Assembly: GCF_000330505.1 (NCBI RefSeq)
Contig: NW_004191622.1
Coordinates: 41,610-105,564, forward strand
DNA: 63,955 nucleotides
Source of the DNA: Entamoeba invadens IP1
Lineage: Eukaryota > Evosea > Mastigamoebida > Endamoebidae
Direction of reading: 5' to 3'
In this document: piece after piece, positions 52,415-63,697 of the stretch
How the letters are laid out: each line of letters starts with the position of its first letter
How positions within the stretch are numbered: the stretch's first letter is position 1
The notes under the pieces: generated by a model
Database searches by the model: none
What the model saw: only the letters and a program-made list of their open reading frames with translations
Told to the model about the DNA's origin: nothing
Made by a program: the position numbers and the translations under genes

Positions 52415-53845
52415 ATGGAGATACCACTTCCAGAGGAAGCTTTCAACAAATCTTCGTATTACAAAATCGATCGGATGAATGACCGAAAAGGCTTTGCGAC
52501 TGTCATATGCTTATTTGCATACATAGTATTTTTCACAACACTTGGCTTTATTAAAGACCCACATAACGTGTTTGTGGATACTACACGGAAGACGTGGGTC
52601 TCTGGAGATATCTTTTCATACGTTCACTTTCCATTTTTAGTGACCTCTGTAGTACTTTCTCTCCCCATTTTCTTTGCGATCTTTTTACTTCAATGTGTTC
52701 TCCCGACAGCGGTGATCTACTTGAACTCACTGATATCGATATTGTCCACCGCACTTGTTGTTCCAATTCTTTTATTCTACTTAGGGATGAATAACGGACT
52801 TTCACATTATCCAATCGAGTTGCTCATTTGTTTGGTCGTTGCGCTCTTCCATATCTACAAGAGCGTGACCAACTTCAAGATTAACTGGACAGTCACATCA
52901 ATTGTCTTCAATGCAACGTTCTCGATGATATTCAAGTCAATCATTGTGTTGTTACCTTCACTTGTTATTATCACTATTTTTGGTATTGGAACGCTGATTG
53001 TATTCAGAAGCATCGTCGCTCTCAATTTGGTGTGGTACCCACGACCATCTCCACCTTTTGCATTGGCATCGAGTGTTATGCTGTTAATGCTCTCAAACGT
53101 GTTTTCTAATTCCCTTCAAGCGATTGTGTCGATGTTCATGAGTGCCACCGTTGCGTTCAAATTACACGAGAACAAAGGACTGAACTTCTTTGAAGCTCTT
53201 TTGAAAACACTGTCCCTCCGGCTCGGGTCTGCTTCATTTGCTATTGAAAGAAGTTTGATTAATAAATGCGTTTCTGTGTGTAACGTCCTCTTGAAGACTC
53301 CACTCTCGAAGACGGTTTGTTTTTGCTCTTTTTAATGTGTTCTGTTGAATTCAATTGGTTGTATATATAACACGCAGAAATTTGGAATGAAACTGGCTAA
53401 GTTTGTATCAGAACAGACATCAAGACAAGAGCGGATCACTCCATTCATCTTTGTGGGATACTATGGACACACATATATCCACTCTTCTTGTGGACTTGAT
53501 GAAAAAATTAAGCAGAGTAGTATGAGTGGGATCGTCACTGAATTCCACATGAGAGAAATGGTCGATAGCATCACAAGAAGTACCATTTGCATTGTGATGC
53601 CTGTTATAATGTTTTTCAGTTATATGATGTATGGAGGAAGTGTGTCATACTTCTCATTGTTGTCTTACTTTGCGTTGTCACAAGTGTTAAATCTCTTCGG
53701 GGCTTTTGTGTTGTCGGTGGGAGAAATTATTGTGTTTGACTCCATCGAGCAGTTGGCGGAAGGTTCAATTCTTGGAAACTTTTCGGGGTTGATACAAACA
53801 CTCAGTGAGAATATGCCACTTGGGGGATTCAACCGCGTCAATTAA
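52415..53845 (+). CDS. choline-transporter-like (SLC44/CTL) membrane protein, two exons
   Basis: Exon 1 52415-53314, intron 53315-53377 (GTTTGT...CAG, 63 bases), exon 2 53378-53845; 455 aa. The join gives 'TPLSKT-KFGMKLAKF' in frame. Multiple hydrophobic segments (about 8-9 transmembrane helices). Family landmarks: 'IVSMFMSATVAFKLHENKG', 'LLKTLSLRLGSASFAIER' (the CTL 'lGSi' block) and 'PFIFVGYYGHTYIHSSCG' after the splice. Shorter than animal CTL proteins because the large N-terminal loop is missing. Expected to move choline or a related solute at the plasma membrane or an organelle; substrate not known here. Confidence 0.78.
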
Positions 53846-54116
53846 ACTATTTAAGTAATTTAACGAACTATAAGTAAGCTAATGTTATTCTCTTCAGTCG
53901 AAATGTATTTTTTTATCGGAATCTATTTTATTTAAAGATTATATAAATACTCAAGCAGTAATAATTGTGCTACTGATATAAAATTATAAAATTCCACAAA
54001 TGTAAAACCATCTCTCTGTTTAACAACATATTCAAGATTATAAGAAATAAAATTCTCACATGTTTTGGTATTCCAAGACTTCACCACAAACCAAACAGTC
54101 CAACAATTAATAATCA

Positions 54117-56353
54117 CAGTAGGGTAAGCAAACTTTAGCCTGTCAAATGAACCTTAGCCCCACATTAACTAAATAAAAGCTATTATTTTACTAAAAAAAT
54201 AAACTATTTTGGAATATTATAAAGTATTTTAAAAACATCAATGAGTCCAATATCCAAAAATAACAAAACTATAAATTCAAATGCAAAGAGAAGAACCGGA
54301 CACTTTCTTTGACGCGATCAAAAAATTGTGAAAGAAAACCAAGTCGTGAAACCATTTACAGCACCTCAAATCAGGTCAAAAAGAAAACCATCAATTTCAA
54401 ACGTTGAGATGTTGAAAAACATAAAACGACTTTTTGAACAAAAACTTATCACTAAGGAAACAAAAGAAGTAGCAACTAAATTGGCCAACGATTTGATAAT
54501 TGAACCTAATCTGTACGAGTTTAAAACTACAATCGAGCAACTAAATATTTGAAAACACAGACTAAACAATATAATACAATACTGGGTGCTCTTTTCGGAA
54601 TTCAAAAAGGAGCAGTGTCAACCCATCTTAAACAACCAAATGTTGAACCCAAACATTTTGCAAAAATCACCGATGAAATGGATACTTCAATTTCAGCATT
54701 GTTTAATTACTGTGAATCGAGAAATTTGAGTGTAACACCAACTCTTGTTGATGCAGTTTGCCAGAATATCGATTGTATGTTCGAAATGACAAGAAAAGGA
54801 ATTATTACACACGTTAAAAAATCCACGGTTACTCTACCAGCTTAGCCAAAACATAAGAAATTGAAAGAGTTTTAACATATTTCAAAAAAATATTGTTGAA
54901 TTATATAAATTTTGCTGATAACTTTAATGGTATAATTTCTTCATTGTTGTTCGACATTGACGAAGTTGAATTCAACGAATGGGCTGATAAACACAATGTC
55001 ACTGTTTTTACTAAAGTAACTTCAAACGTGAAAGTTGGCATTCCCAGAGTTTCAAAAAGGAGCACAATTATAGCGTGTATATCTGCAGATGGACAGTTGT
55101 GTGTACCAGCAGCAGTCGTGCCAAATGTGTTTGTGGATAAATTGGTTTGTGCGAAATATCCATATCTGGATATTTACACTTCTAAAACATGATTTGTGAA
55201 TCGTCTCATATTTAAAACGTGGATGTATCAGACGCTCTTGCCATACATTATTAAAAAAGAGCAGCATTGGGTTACACTATTGACACTGTTGCTATCATAC
55301 TCATGGATAATTTCTCTGCCCACATCGATGACAGTTTAAGCAAAATTTTCTATGACAACTACATTATGTTCCATTTTTTCGAACCACACACTAGTCACAT
55401 TTGTCAACCTCTTGACTTGTGTTTGTTCGAAGTAATCAAGAAGTTTGGTAGCTCTTCAACACCAATATTTAAGAGCACCACTACAAGCGTCGTTAAAACT
55501 GTCAGGCATGATCAACCTTTGAGTGCCTTCAAGTCTTCTTCTCAAATTTTAGAAATTGTTGGGAATGGTGTTGGTATATTCGATACATTGATTGACAAAT
55601 GGGTAAAAGAATTGGATGACCCAATTACCAAGAAAGCCACTTCCCAACAACGTGCAGAAAAAGGCAGTGTCATTACTGGACACCTCATGAAGGTGATGAG
55701 AACCACTGAAGAAAAAGCCACAAGAAAGAACGTTGAAGCTTCTTTCCAACGAGCAGGTTTTGTTGTTGTGATAGAAGGGTTGAACAATAAAGTGTATGTG
55801 GACATTAGGTCTGCAAGAGTTTTTATGAACACTTCGACAATAAAACCAACACCTGAAGAACTGGAGAAATTGACGGCACCCAAGTCTGCCACCACACTTG
55901 TTCGAATTCAAGAAGTAACCGATGTAAGTCTAAAAAGGTTAGAAGATACTTTTAATTCGTATTGTAATTGATATTTGCTACTTTATTGTCAGACAAACAG
56001 TTGTCGTGTTGTGTTTTAACCAATGAACTTCAATAAAGTTCAGTTGTATGTTTTTATTGATAAAAATCAACAAGATGACCAAATTCACACCACCGAGTCT
56101 TGTAAACAACAGTGCGTCTTTCATTTCTTTTTTTTAGTTTAAAGTTCAAAAACAACCAATATCACCTTAAATTTCCCGTTTTTTCCCAATGGGCATTTGT
56201 TGGGGCTAAGGTACATTTTTTAAAACTTAGTTTTATTTCTTTTTTAAAAATAAAACCCTCATTTTTAAAGAAAAATATCAATAACTTATAAGAAAAATTA
56301 AAAATAGAAGGGCTAATGTTCATTTCCCAGGCTAAGGTTCGTTTGCCTTACTG
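54117..56353 (+). mobile_element. decayed pogo-like DNA transposon
   Basis: Left end CAGTAGGGTAAGCAAACTTT and right end (minus strand) CAGTAAGGCAAACGAACCTT. Both continue with TAGCCTG and a second GAACNTTAGCCC block, giving imperfect ~43-base terminal repeats. TA follows the right end (56354-56355); the left flank reads CA, presumably a mutated TA. Contains transposase pieces in several frames. Related by protein to the element at 22462-25506. Confidence 0.8.
54328..55971 (+). pseudogene. pogo-like transposase pseudogene
   Basis: Four pieces in different frames: 54328-54552, 54549-54845, 54893-55192 and 55267-55971, separated by stop codons and frameshifts. The second includes 'YNTILGALFGIQKGAVSTHL' (helix-turn-helix) and 'RKGIITHVKK'. 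The third has 'LFDIDEVEFNEWADKHN' (first catalytic Asp, followed by WADK as in the intact copy). The fourth has 'IILMDNFSAHIDD' and 'HTSHICQPLDLCLFEVIKK' (second and third catalytic positions). The order matches ORF1+ORF2 of the 22462 element. No counterpart of that element's ORF3 follows. At least two frameshifts and a stop-containing gap show the gene is dead. Confidence 0.85.
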
Positions 56354-56442
56354 TAGTGTTATTCTAAATATAGGAAATATCAAATAGTATATTTAAAGTA
56401 AAATATAGTATAGTAAATAGTAAATAGAACGAATAAAGTGCC

Positions 56443-59400
56443 TCAATTAGACACGCCCTCAAAGGTTCTGTTCAAGCAAGTCATGACTGCTGGACTCTTC
56501 TGAGTGTTTTGGATTTTAAAATCTGAAGGCCCGAAGCTGATACCATTGATACACGGTGTTTTGCAAGTAGCGGCGTCGAACACGAAGTTGACAGCGGTGA
56601 GTGGTATAGCGATTTTGTTATAGATTTCAGAGATGATGTTTTGTCTTTTAGTAGCATTAGCGTACGTCGTTTCCGACCTTTGAATGATCGAGCGAATGGT
56701 GCAAGTAACGAAACTAATAAGCCCCCCAGCAGACAAGACGACGTAATCGAGTCCCAACAGATTTTCGTTATAAACAGCGAATCTACCATCATCAAGTGGT
56801 TCGATAGCAATGAATGGTTTGTTCTTAACTATACACTCCGTAGAGAACTTTTGTGTGTCTCCGTTGTTTCCACCCCACAAGATGACGAAGTCAGAGATTT
56901 CCCAAAGCTTCTTTTGTGTTTCTTCTTTCTTAATTCTTGAATTTGAACAGAAAAGTATTTGTTCTGTTGGAGTACAGACCATTGGTAACGCTACAATGTT
57001 TTCTTTCTGTTCAAGAATACTCTCTGGGAAAAGATGATACGACGCGTCCGACACCTTCACAATCCACCCAAGTCGTTGGACAAACCATTCATATTCTCTT
57101 GAATTGTGTAATACTTGTCCGTCCTTCACGTTCACAAGTGACACAATGTATTGTGGTCGAGTTGCTATATGATCAATGTCAACTAGAGTCTTTGATATGA
57201 ATTCGTCGTTGAATGGAACGTGTTTGAGGGTGGTATTCTCGGGGAAGACATTCAGTGCGCAGCACAATTTAGCGACAGTGTATGTACTCAAAGGTGTTGG
57301 GAATGTTGTTGTGTTGATATCGATGATAGGGATGTCTTCATTTGGATCAATAGGCAATATAGTGTTCTTCGTCGACTTCAAAGACGCAATAAGTTGTTGA
57401 GTCTTCTGTGAGTAAGCGCCATCCAACATCTGTGCAAGTGTTTCATTTCCTTTGAATTGGTACGAGCCACTCTTTTCCGCAGAGAATGACATGGTCTCCC
57501 CAGTGATTTGTTTTTGTGGGGGAACCTCTTGTAAAGGTATTGGTGGTATTAACTTGATCCCGCAGACGGTTTGTGTGTAAGAAGTTCTCACTATCATCAA
57601 CATCGGAAGTTCTTGTTGCAAGAAGTATGCTGGGAGGTCGATCAACGTGACCAATGAGTTTTCACTTGAGAAGAAGAATGAATGGAATTGTAACAACTCT
57701 GGCGTTGACGCACCAATTGATTTCTCTGAGATAGGAGAGTGTGAATATAGTTGTGTATTCACTTTAGTGATCATAATATTTGTGTTAAACATTTTAATAC
57801 TATCAGCGACCTCATGGGAAGCTTCATTAGACAATGTATTCAGTCGATCTATGACCGTTGAGTAATTCCCAAAGGAGACAGTTGGGACAAACCCAATCAA
57901 TCCGAAGATGTACCTCAACAATAAGTTCATGATGATAACAAAGTCTCCATGTTTAGTGATTTGGAAGTTCGTTTCATTAATGAAGACACAGTAACATTTC
58001 ATCAATGAGTCAGACATCTTCACTAAGTACTCATTATTCTTCAAAGCTAGCAAAGACGCTGTTTGGTATAACTTATAAAAGGCCATACCCATCTGTGGCA
58101 GTCTTAATATCGAAGACGCCTTAATCCATTGCGAGAACTGTCTTCCAAGAAGTGACAACAACAAATCGTTGAATGGCATCGACTTGATCTCGCACTGATA
58201 GATACGCGAGATCTCAAATAAGTCGATGACCAACTGTAAGTCGTTTTCGTCTCTCAATTGCTTCGACAAGACGTCTTCGACTGCTTTGACCATATCTTCA
58301 TATGATTTGTACAATTGATTTGTCACCACAGGGATTTCGTGGTTTGAGAAGTAAGTCATTCTTGGGATGATTTTCGAGAGCAATTGATACAAATTAGCTC
58401 TGAGTATAGGGGGTGGGTTGACCTTAAATATGACTTCATTGATATATCTGATATAGTGGGGGATTAACATTTCAATCCCGGGCAATTGGATGTCGAGGAT
58501 TAATGGATACGACAAGACTGTGACGGAGACAGGGTTAGGGTTATCCAATATCGATATCAGTCCTGCAAACAAATTCGCGATATACTCCGGCCTGAAAGTT
58601 GTTCGATTCGCGAAGTTAACAAACACCTTCAGTATAGTGTCGCATGCCATATTGACTGTATCGTCGTACTTCTCTCTATTAATGATCATCGTTTGGAACA
58701 TGAAGTCTCCAAAGATCTTCAAGACTATATTGCCGTCGCACTTCTCTTGTGGGTAATCGTAAAACGTTTCAATCAGTAACTTTGTCGCGTGAGTTGCTTG
58801 CAACGAGATTTTTTGACTCTTTGTGATGCAATTTCCTAAGAACCTTGAGAATCTAATGAACGCGTAATTGACGTATTTCTTCGACACCGACATCACAAAC
58901 TTCTCTAATAAGTGTTCGTTGTGCCACGGAAGCCATTGCACTTCAAAGTCGATATTGACTTCGTCATTCCCTAAATGATTTAACACGGCTTCCGTGAGTG
59001 ATTGTTGTAATCCATACCACTGTGAAATGGTCTCAACTTCATTCTCCCACGCAGCGTAATCCTTCCAAATGACTTCCCAGAGTTCACTCTTCATTTCTTC
59101 TGAGAGCATCCAGATCTCATGAAGTTCGTACAGCGCCAATTCAAGTTCGGCTCTAAAGTCATTTGAGACTTCGGGGAGTTTCAGGTGTTCAAAGTACGCC
59201 TTGTTAATCCCAATCATTACTCTCACGCACACGTCATAGACTTCTTCGTTGAATGTGTTATGGAACTTCATATAAATTGATCTGATGAATTGAAGAATTT
59301 GGACGGAGATCGAGTTTCTCATGTCTTCCTGTTCCATCATAGTTGTCGGTTCCGCTTGGAAGAATTGGGAGACGTGTTTAAATACAGTGATGAAGAACGT

Positions 59401-59712
59401 GTTCATATCATCGTTCACTGGGTTCGGTCGTGTTTCCTTTTCATTCACCCAATTCTTATATATGTCCAAAGCCCGTTGTGTTAGAACGGCGTGTGACAAC
59501 GGCAGTGCAAAAGCAGAGCCAACAATTTCATAGAAAAAGTTGAGGTGTGGAAGACCAGAAATCATCGCTTTGCTATTCTCTTTATTGTCTAATAATTCTC
59601 TAAATATCGTCGTGAAGACTTCAGCCTTAGACTGTCGTGGAAGAAGCTGAAGAACGTTTGTCAATGGTGAATGAGTCAGTAAGTTACACTGAGACAATAA
59701 TTCAAGAAACAT
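56443..59712 (-). CDS. RalGAP-beta-like protein with degenerate Rap/RalGAP domain
   Basis: 1089 aa, single exon. The N-terminal ~600 residues are helical and follow the order of mammalian RalGAP beta: 'ALPLSHAVLTQRALDIYKNWV', 'ALYELHEIWMLSEEMKSELW', 'VSQWYGLQQSLTEAVL'-type segments and 'LSYPLILDIQLPGIEMLIPH'. The C-terminal ~840-1060 shows a Rap/RalGAP-type fold with 'YEWFVQRLGWIVKV', 'VILWGGNNGDTQKF' and 'LLGLDYVVLSAGGLISFV'. RalGAP beta is a non-catalytic subunit of the RalGAP heterodimer, and I see no clear catalytic Asn thumb here either. It likely partners a catalytic alpha/TSC2-like subunit. The family call is inferred from motif order. Confidence 0.68.
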   Translation of the reverse strand: MFLELLSQCNLLTHSPLTNVLQLLPRQSKAEVFTTIFRELLDNKENSKAMISGLPHLNFFYEIVGSAFALPLSHAVLTQRALDIYKNWVNEKETRPNPVNDDMNTFFITVFKHVSQFFQAEPTTMMEQEDMRNSISVQILQFIRSIYMKFHNTFNEEVYDVCVRVMIGINKAYFEHLKLPEVSNDFRAELELALYELHEIWMLSEEMKSELWEVIWKDYAAWENEVETISQWYGLQQSLTEAVLNHLGNDEVNIDFEVQWLPWHNEHLLEKFVMSVSKKYVNYAFIRFSRFLGNCITKSQKISLQATHATKLLIETFYDYPQEKCDGNIVLKIFGDFMFQTMIINREKYDDTVNMACDTILKVFVNFANRTTFRPEYIANLFAGLISILDNPNPVSVTVLSYPLILDIQLPGIEMLIPHYIRYINEVIFKVNPPPILRANLYQLLSKIIPRMTYFSNHEIPVVTNQLYKSYEDMVKAVEDVLSKQLRDENDLQLVIDLFEISRIYQCEIKSMPFNDLLLSLLGRQFSQWIKASSILRLPQMGMAFYKLYQTASLLALKNNEYLVKMSDSLMKCYCVFINETNFQITKHGDFVIIMNLLLRYIFGLIGFVPTVSFGNYSTVIDRLNTLSNEASHEVADSIKMFNTNIMITKVNTQLYSHSPISEKSIGASTPELLQFHSFFFSSENSLVTLIDLPAYFLQQELPMLMIVRTSYTQTVCGIKLIPPIPLQEVPPQKQITGETMSFSAEKSGSYQFKGNETLAQMLDGAYSQKTQQLIASLKSTKNTILPIDPNEDIPIIDINTTTFPTPLSTYTVAKLCCALNVFPENTTLKHVPFNDEFISKTLVDIDHIATRPQYIVSLVNVKDGQVLHNSREYEWFVQRLGWIVKVSDASYHLFPESILEQKENIVALPMVCTPTEQILFCSNSRIKKEETQKKLWEISDFVILWGGNNGDTQKFSTECIVKNKPFIAIEPLDDGRFAVYNENLLGLDYVVLSAGGLISFVTCTIRSIIQRSETTYANATKRQNIISEIYNKIAIPLTAVNFVFDAATCKTPCINGISFGPSDFKIQNTQKSPAVMTCLNRTFEGVSN

Positions 59713-60128
59713 TTTACTCTTGTTTTACAGTTCAGAGTTCTATCGCTCGATCTTTTTCTGTTTCAAGAAGACTTGGAAATATCTTTATTTAACATCATTT
59801 TAAAATTAACGAGTTGTTGTATCGAAAAATTCTTATTATTTTAAAAATTCGTTAAATAACATGAAATATTAATCAATAATACTCGTTAATTATTTAAAAT
59901 AGTCTAATAAAAACACGTTAATTAATTTTTTGAGAAGATTCACTTCAAACTGTTATTTTTTATTATTTTATAATATATTAATTATTACTTAATAATACAA
60001 GTTTTTAAGATATATTTTATAAACTAAAACTATACAATATCAAATATTATTATAATATATAGTACAAAAGTGAATTAATTGAACTAACTAACAGTTGATA
60101 AATTTCAAACTAAAAAAATAATAAATTG
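59713..60128. other. AT-rich divergent intergenic region
   Basis: 416 bases between two divergent genes; no gene or repeat supported. Confidence 0.6.
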
Positions 60129-61178
60129 ATGACTCAAGTCTTTGGATTACTTTTGGAAAAAGTTCCACTACGAAATGGTCTTCCATATCCTTTAGTAGAT
60201 TGTTTAGAATACTTCAACACACACAGCGCAGCATTATCGACTGAAGGACTTTTTAGAGTCCCGGGGAATATTGCGATAGTCAATGAAATCAAAAAGATGT
60301 ATAACATGGGACAAACAGTCGATTTAAATAAGTACGACGTACACACCGTCGGATCTGTTTTTAAAGTCTTTTTCAGAGAGTTGCCAGACAGTTTAGTCAC
60401 ACAAGAAAACACAGACCTCTTTTTGGTCTTCATCGAACTCGACAAAATCGACAAAAATCAGACCCTCAAAAAAATGCAAAATTTGCTCGGTGAACTCCCA
60501 CCGTTTGTTATTGTCAGCACTTTTTGTTCTTGCGAATTGTCACTTTCTTGTTATGCAGCACTCAACCTGAAATCGATTTATATAACAATTTCTATTAATA
60601 CTAGTTTCATTTGTTATGGATATAGAATTTGGTTTGTAACTAACGCTGAGGGTGTACTTCCAAGTCCTCAAAGCGCTCATTGAGTTTCTTGTGAAAGTTG
60701 CTGCGAGGTCCGAGAACAACAAAATGGACTCCAAGAACCTTTCGTTAAGTTTGTTTCAATTATTCATTGTAATAGATCATCCCCCCATTCATCAAAGTAA
60801 TCAATCAAAGTACTCAATGACTAGTCTTTGGACCAAACATTTTTAACCAACAAAACGTTTTGGACTTGATGAGAGCAGACAACCCAGCACCAATTTGTAC
60901 TCAATATTTCATCGACAACTACAACGCCATTTTTGATGTTTGTTAATCTCTCGTTTTACACTTACTCTTTGAAAGTTGTTAATTAAAAGGACTTAATTAT
61001 TAAACCAGCTATTGCTTCACACACTCTTCAAGAAAGTTATTCACAAGTCCCATCCAAACATATTGCGGTCCCATCTAAACCTCTTCCTCCAAGACCTCCT
61101 ATGAAGGCACTCCCATCAGTCCCTCCCCCTCGTGAAAAGAAGGAAACGGATGTTCAACAGCCAGTCAGTATCCTTTAA
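60129..61178 (+). CDS. RhoGAP domain protein (four exons)
   Basis: Exons 60129-60502, 60651-60748, 60825-60937, 60990-61178; 257 aa. Starts at the ATG of MTQVFG (a TTG just before is ignored). The splices rebuild a full RhoGAP domain: 'STEGLFRVPGNIAIVNEIKK' (arginine finger region GLFRVPG), 'VGSVFKVFFRELPDSLV', then after intron 1 'YFQVLKALIEFLVKVAARSE', 'NKMDSKNLSL', and after intron 2 'IFGPNIFNQQNVLDLMR'. All donors are GTTTGT; acceptors are GAG (60650, preceded by a CTAAC branch-like sequence), TAG and AAG (60989). The last exon adds a Pro-rich tail with PLPPRPP and SVPPPR motifs that could bind SH3 domains. A Rho/Rac GTPase-activating protein; exon borders are by-eye but keep frame throughout. 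Confidence 0.82.
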
Positions 61179-61423
61179 TCTTTTATTTAGATATATGCAT
61201 TTCGGTCTTTTAGAGTCAATTTTATCTTCTTAAGTGTATTCTTTATTAATAAATTAATAATAGTATTATATAATATTATATTATATGGTTTAATATAGTA
61301 TAATATAATTATATTTTAAATAAAATGAAAATAATTGAACAAGTTTTCATGGAATTGTGTTTCGAATTAATTTGGAATGGTTTCTATTTTAAGAATTTGG
61401 GTAACTTAGTTCTCATACAAATA

Positions 61424-63551
61424 ATGAACTGCCCATTATGCCTCATCTCACAAAATACACTTTTCACACTCCCATGCGGAGAAGCTATTTGTGAAGAATG
61501 TATTGACTCCCTTGCGCTTGGTGGAGAACAATTTGACTGCCCTCTTTGTTCGAAGATACATGTTTGCTTTTCTATCTATAACTAATATTATCTAAAAATT
61601 TTTTAAAACACTTATAACCAATTGTATTGAAATGAATAACATGCAGACGTTGGACGAGGTGTACAACCCACAGACACAAAAAGAAGAAGTGAAGGAAACG
61701 GCGCATTTGGAAATAAAAAATTCTTTGCTTTTAGAAGATACTCAAGACGTTCCTCATACCGTTGACTCTTTTCAAACAAATGATATTATAACGGAAAATG
61801 TTCACACTAATACATTAGCAGAACAACAACAAAGCATTCAAACAATACAACCTTCTATACAAAGTATTCAAGGAGAAGTCTCACAAGACTTTGAACCAAT
61901 CACTTTCATTAAAGAACTTCCCAATGAAACAACACAACAAACAAAACAACAACAAAGTGTTTCAAAAGACTCAAAACAACAAGAAAAGACTCAACAACAG
62001 TCTCTTGACATCATGCTTAACCAAAAAGTCGACTCACAACAGAAACAACCGTTGTTCGATGTACAAGACTCTGTATTGGACGAGTTACTCAAAAACCCAG
62101 AACCTCAACAAATCCCTCTCCCACAAACTCTAATATTTGAAACGAATGATATTCCTTTGGATGTACCTCCTTATGAACCAGAACTTATCCAACAACCACA
62201 ACAACCTATTTGTTATCTGCCTTACCAACAACAACCAACTGTTACACAAAACATCGTTCCAATGCAACAACAAAGCATTCCTGGTATACAACAACCCCAA
62301 CCAAAAACTCAAAAACCACTCCCTCCACCTCCTCCACCAAAACCAAACACTAAGTCAACGAACCCATTTGATGATATCAATAAACTCATTAACTCGACTG
62401 GTGGAGACAAACAAAATGTCGGTGCAGAGAACGAAGATATCCCACTGAGGTATAGAGCAGCGTATGGTGGGCCGTTGGACAAATTTGACCAAAAGGAGAA
62501 GCCCGCGCTTCCTGGGAAAGCAACGCAACTGAATAAAACATATTTCGATGTCCCCCAACGCGAAAAACACCAACAAAGACAATACACAGCACCACAAAGT
62601 AAGACACAAGACTACCAACAATACACAGCAACTACTTTTCAAAAGAAGACGTTCGACTCTCCACAGACTTCAACGGGCTATCAGAACCCATTGACGTACC
62701 CAGAGATCAGTGTTCCATCGACAAAGCCAATGGATTTTTCATTGAAAAGTTCGACGGGTGCACTTCCAGACACAGCGACGGGAAGAGTTGTGTGCTCTTC
62801 ACAGAACTTCCGATGTGACAAGTTACCACTGCACTTCATGCGACAGGAAATCGACGCGGAGAAGCTGTACAAAATCTTTAATAAATGGATCTCAGCGGGG
62901 ATCTTCTCGTCGAAAAAGCTTGAGGAGGCGATTAGTAACCAACCTGTGTTGTTCACTGACATTCATATGGTACCTTTCTTGTGGATGCAAGTCACTTTCA
63001 GTTGTGACGGGTGTATCGGATATTATGAACGACCTCTGAGCCACGTCTTCTGTTTGTGGAACTCGAATAGTATGTACAGAACCCTTTTGTTGAACGAGTT
63101 GGCAATTCCTCAAGGGAAGATCTATAAGTTTGACCCCAGCGACAAAGAAGCAAAAACGTTGAACGAAATTGATAACCCATCGGTCCTCGCGAAGTTGTCT
63201 GGATGGTTCAAAAACGACACACTTGTGACAAAGGATATCCCCAAGCTCAAATTTGAAGATTCAAAAGACCCGATTCAGGCGTATGTGGACTTTGTGAAGG
63301 GGCAGAATACCCTTTTAACACGAGAGTACAAACAAAACGCCGTTAAGAGTGGGACGAGTGACTATATGGCGTCGTGTTCTGTGAAAGTAGTTGACGAGAA
63401 GTCGAAGGTGACTCGCATCTACTTACCTTTCTGCTTCACGTCGTATTCCTATGAATTAAAGAATGAGCCTGTTCTCATTAATGCGGTCAACGGCGATGTC
63501 TTTGGCAATAAGAAGAAGTCTTGTTTTGGAGTTCAGTGGGATACGCGGTAA
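61424..63551 (+). CDS. RING finger protein with Gln-rich linker and unknown C-terminal domain (two exons)
   Basis: Exon 1 61424-61561, intron 61562-61646 (GTTTGC...CAG), exon 2 61647-63551; 680 aa. I choose the ATG of MNCPLCLIS because the RING begins right there; an in-frame ATG at 61325 would add 33 residues. RING pattern: CPLC...C-GEAIC-EEC...CPLC (C3HC4/related) at residues 3-44. The splice joins 'CSKIH' to 'TLDEVYNPQ' in frame. Residues ~50-380 are Gln/Pro/Thr-rich, with a PPPPPP-K stretch. The C-terminal ~250 residues form a folded domain starting 'VVCSSQNFRCDKLPLHFM' that I do not recognise; it has several Cys and Trp and ends 'CFGVQWDTR'. Probably an E3 ubiquitin ligase. Confidence 0.75.
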
Positions 63552-63697
63552 ATGTTGTTTAGTGACATTCTATTTGTTTAAAAGACATATAAAGTCTTCA
63601 TGTCTTTGAAGAAACTTTTAAAAAACTTATAAAACTTTTCAAAACTTTTTTAAAAACATTTGAAATAAAAAAGGTGAAAAAAACTGTGAAAAAGTGA

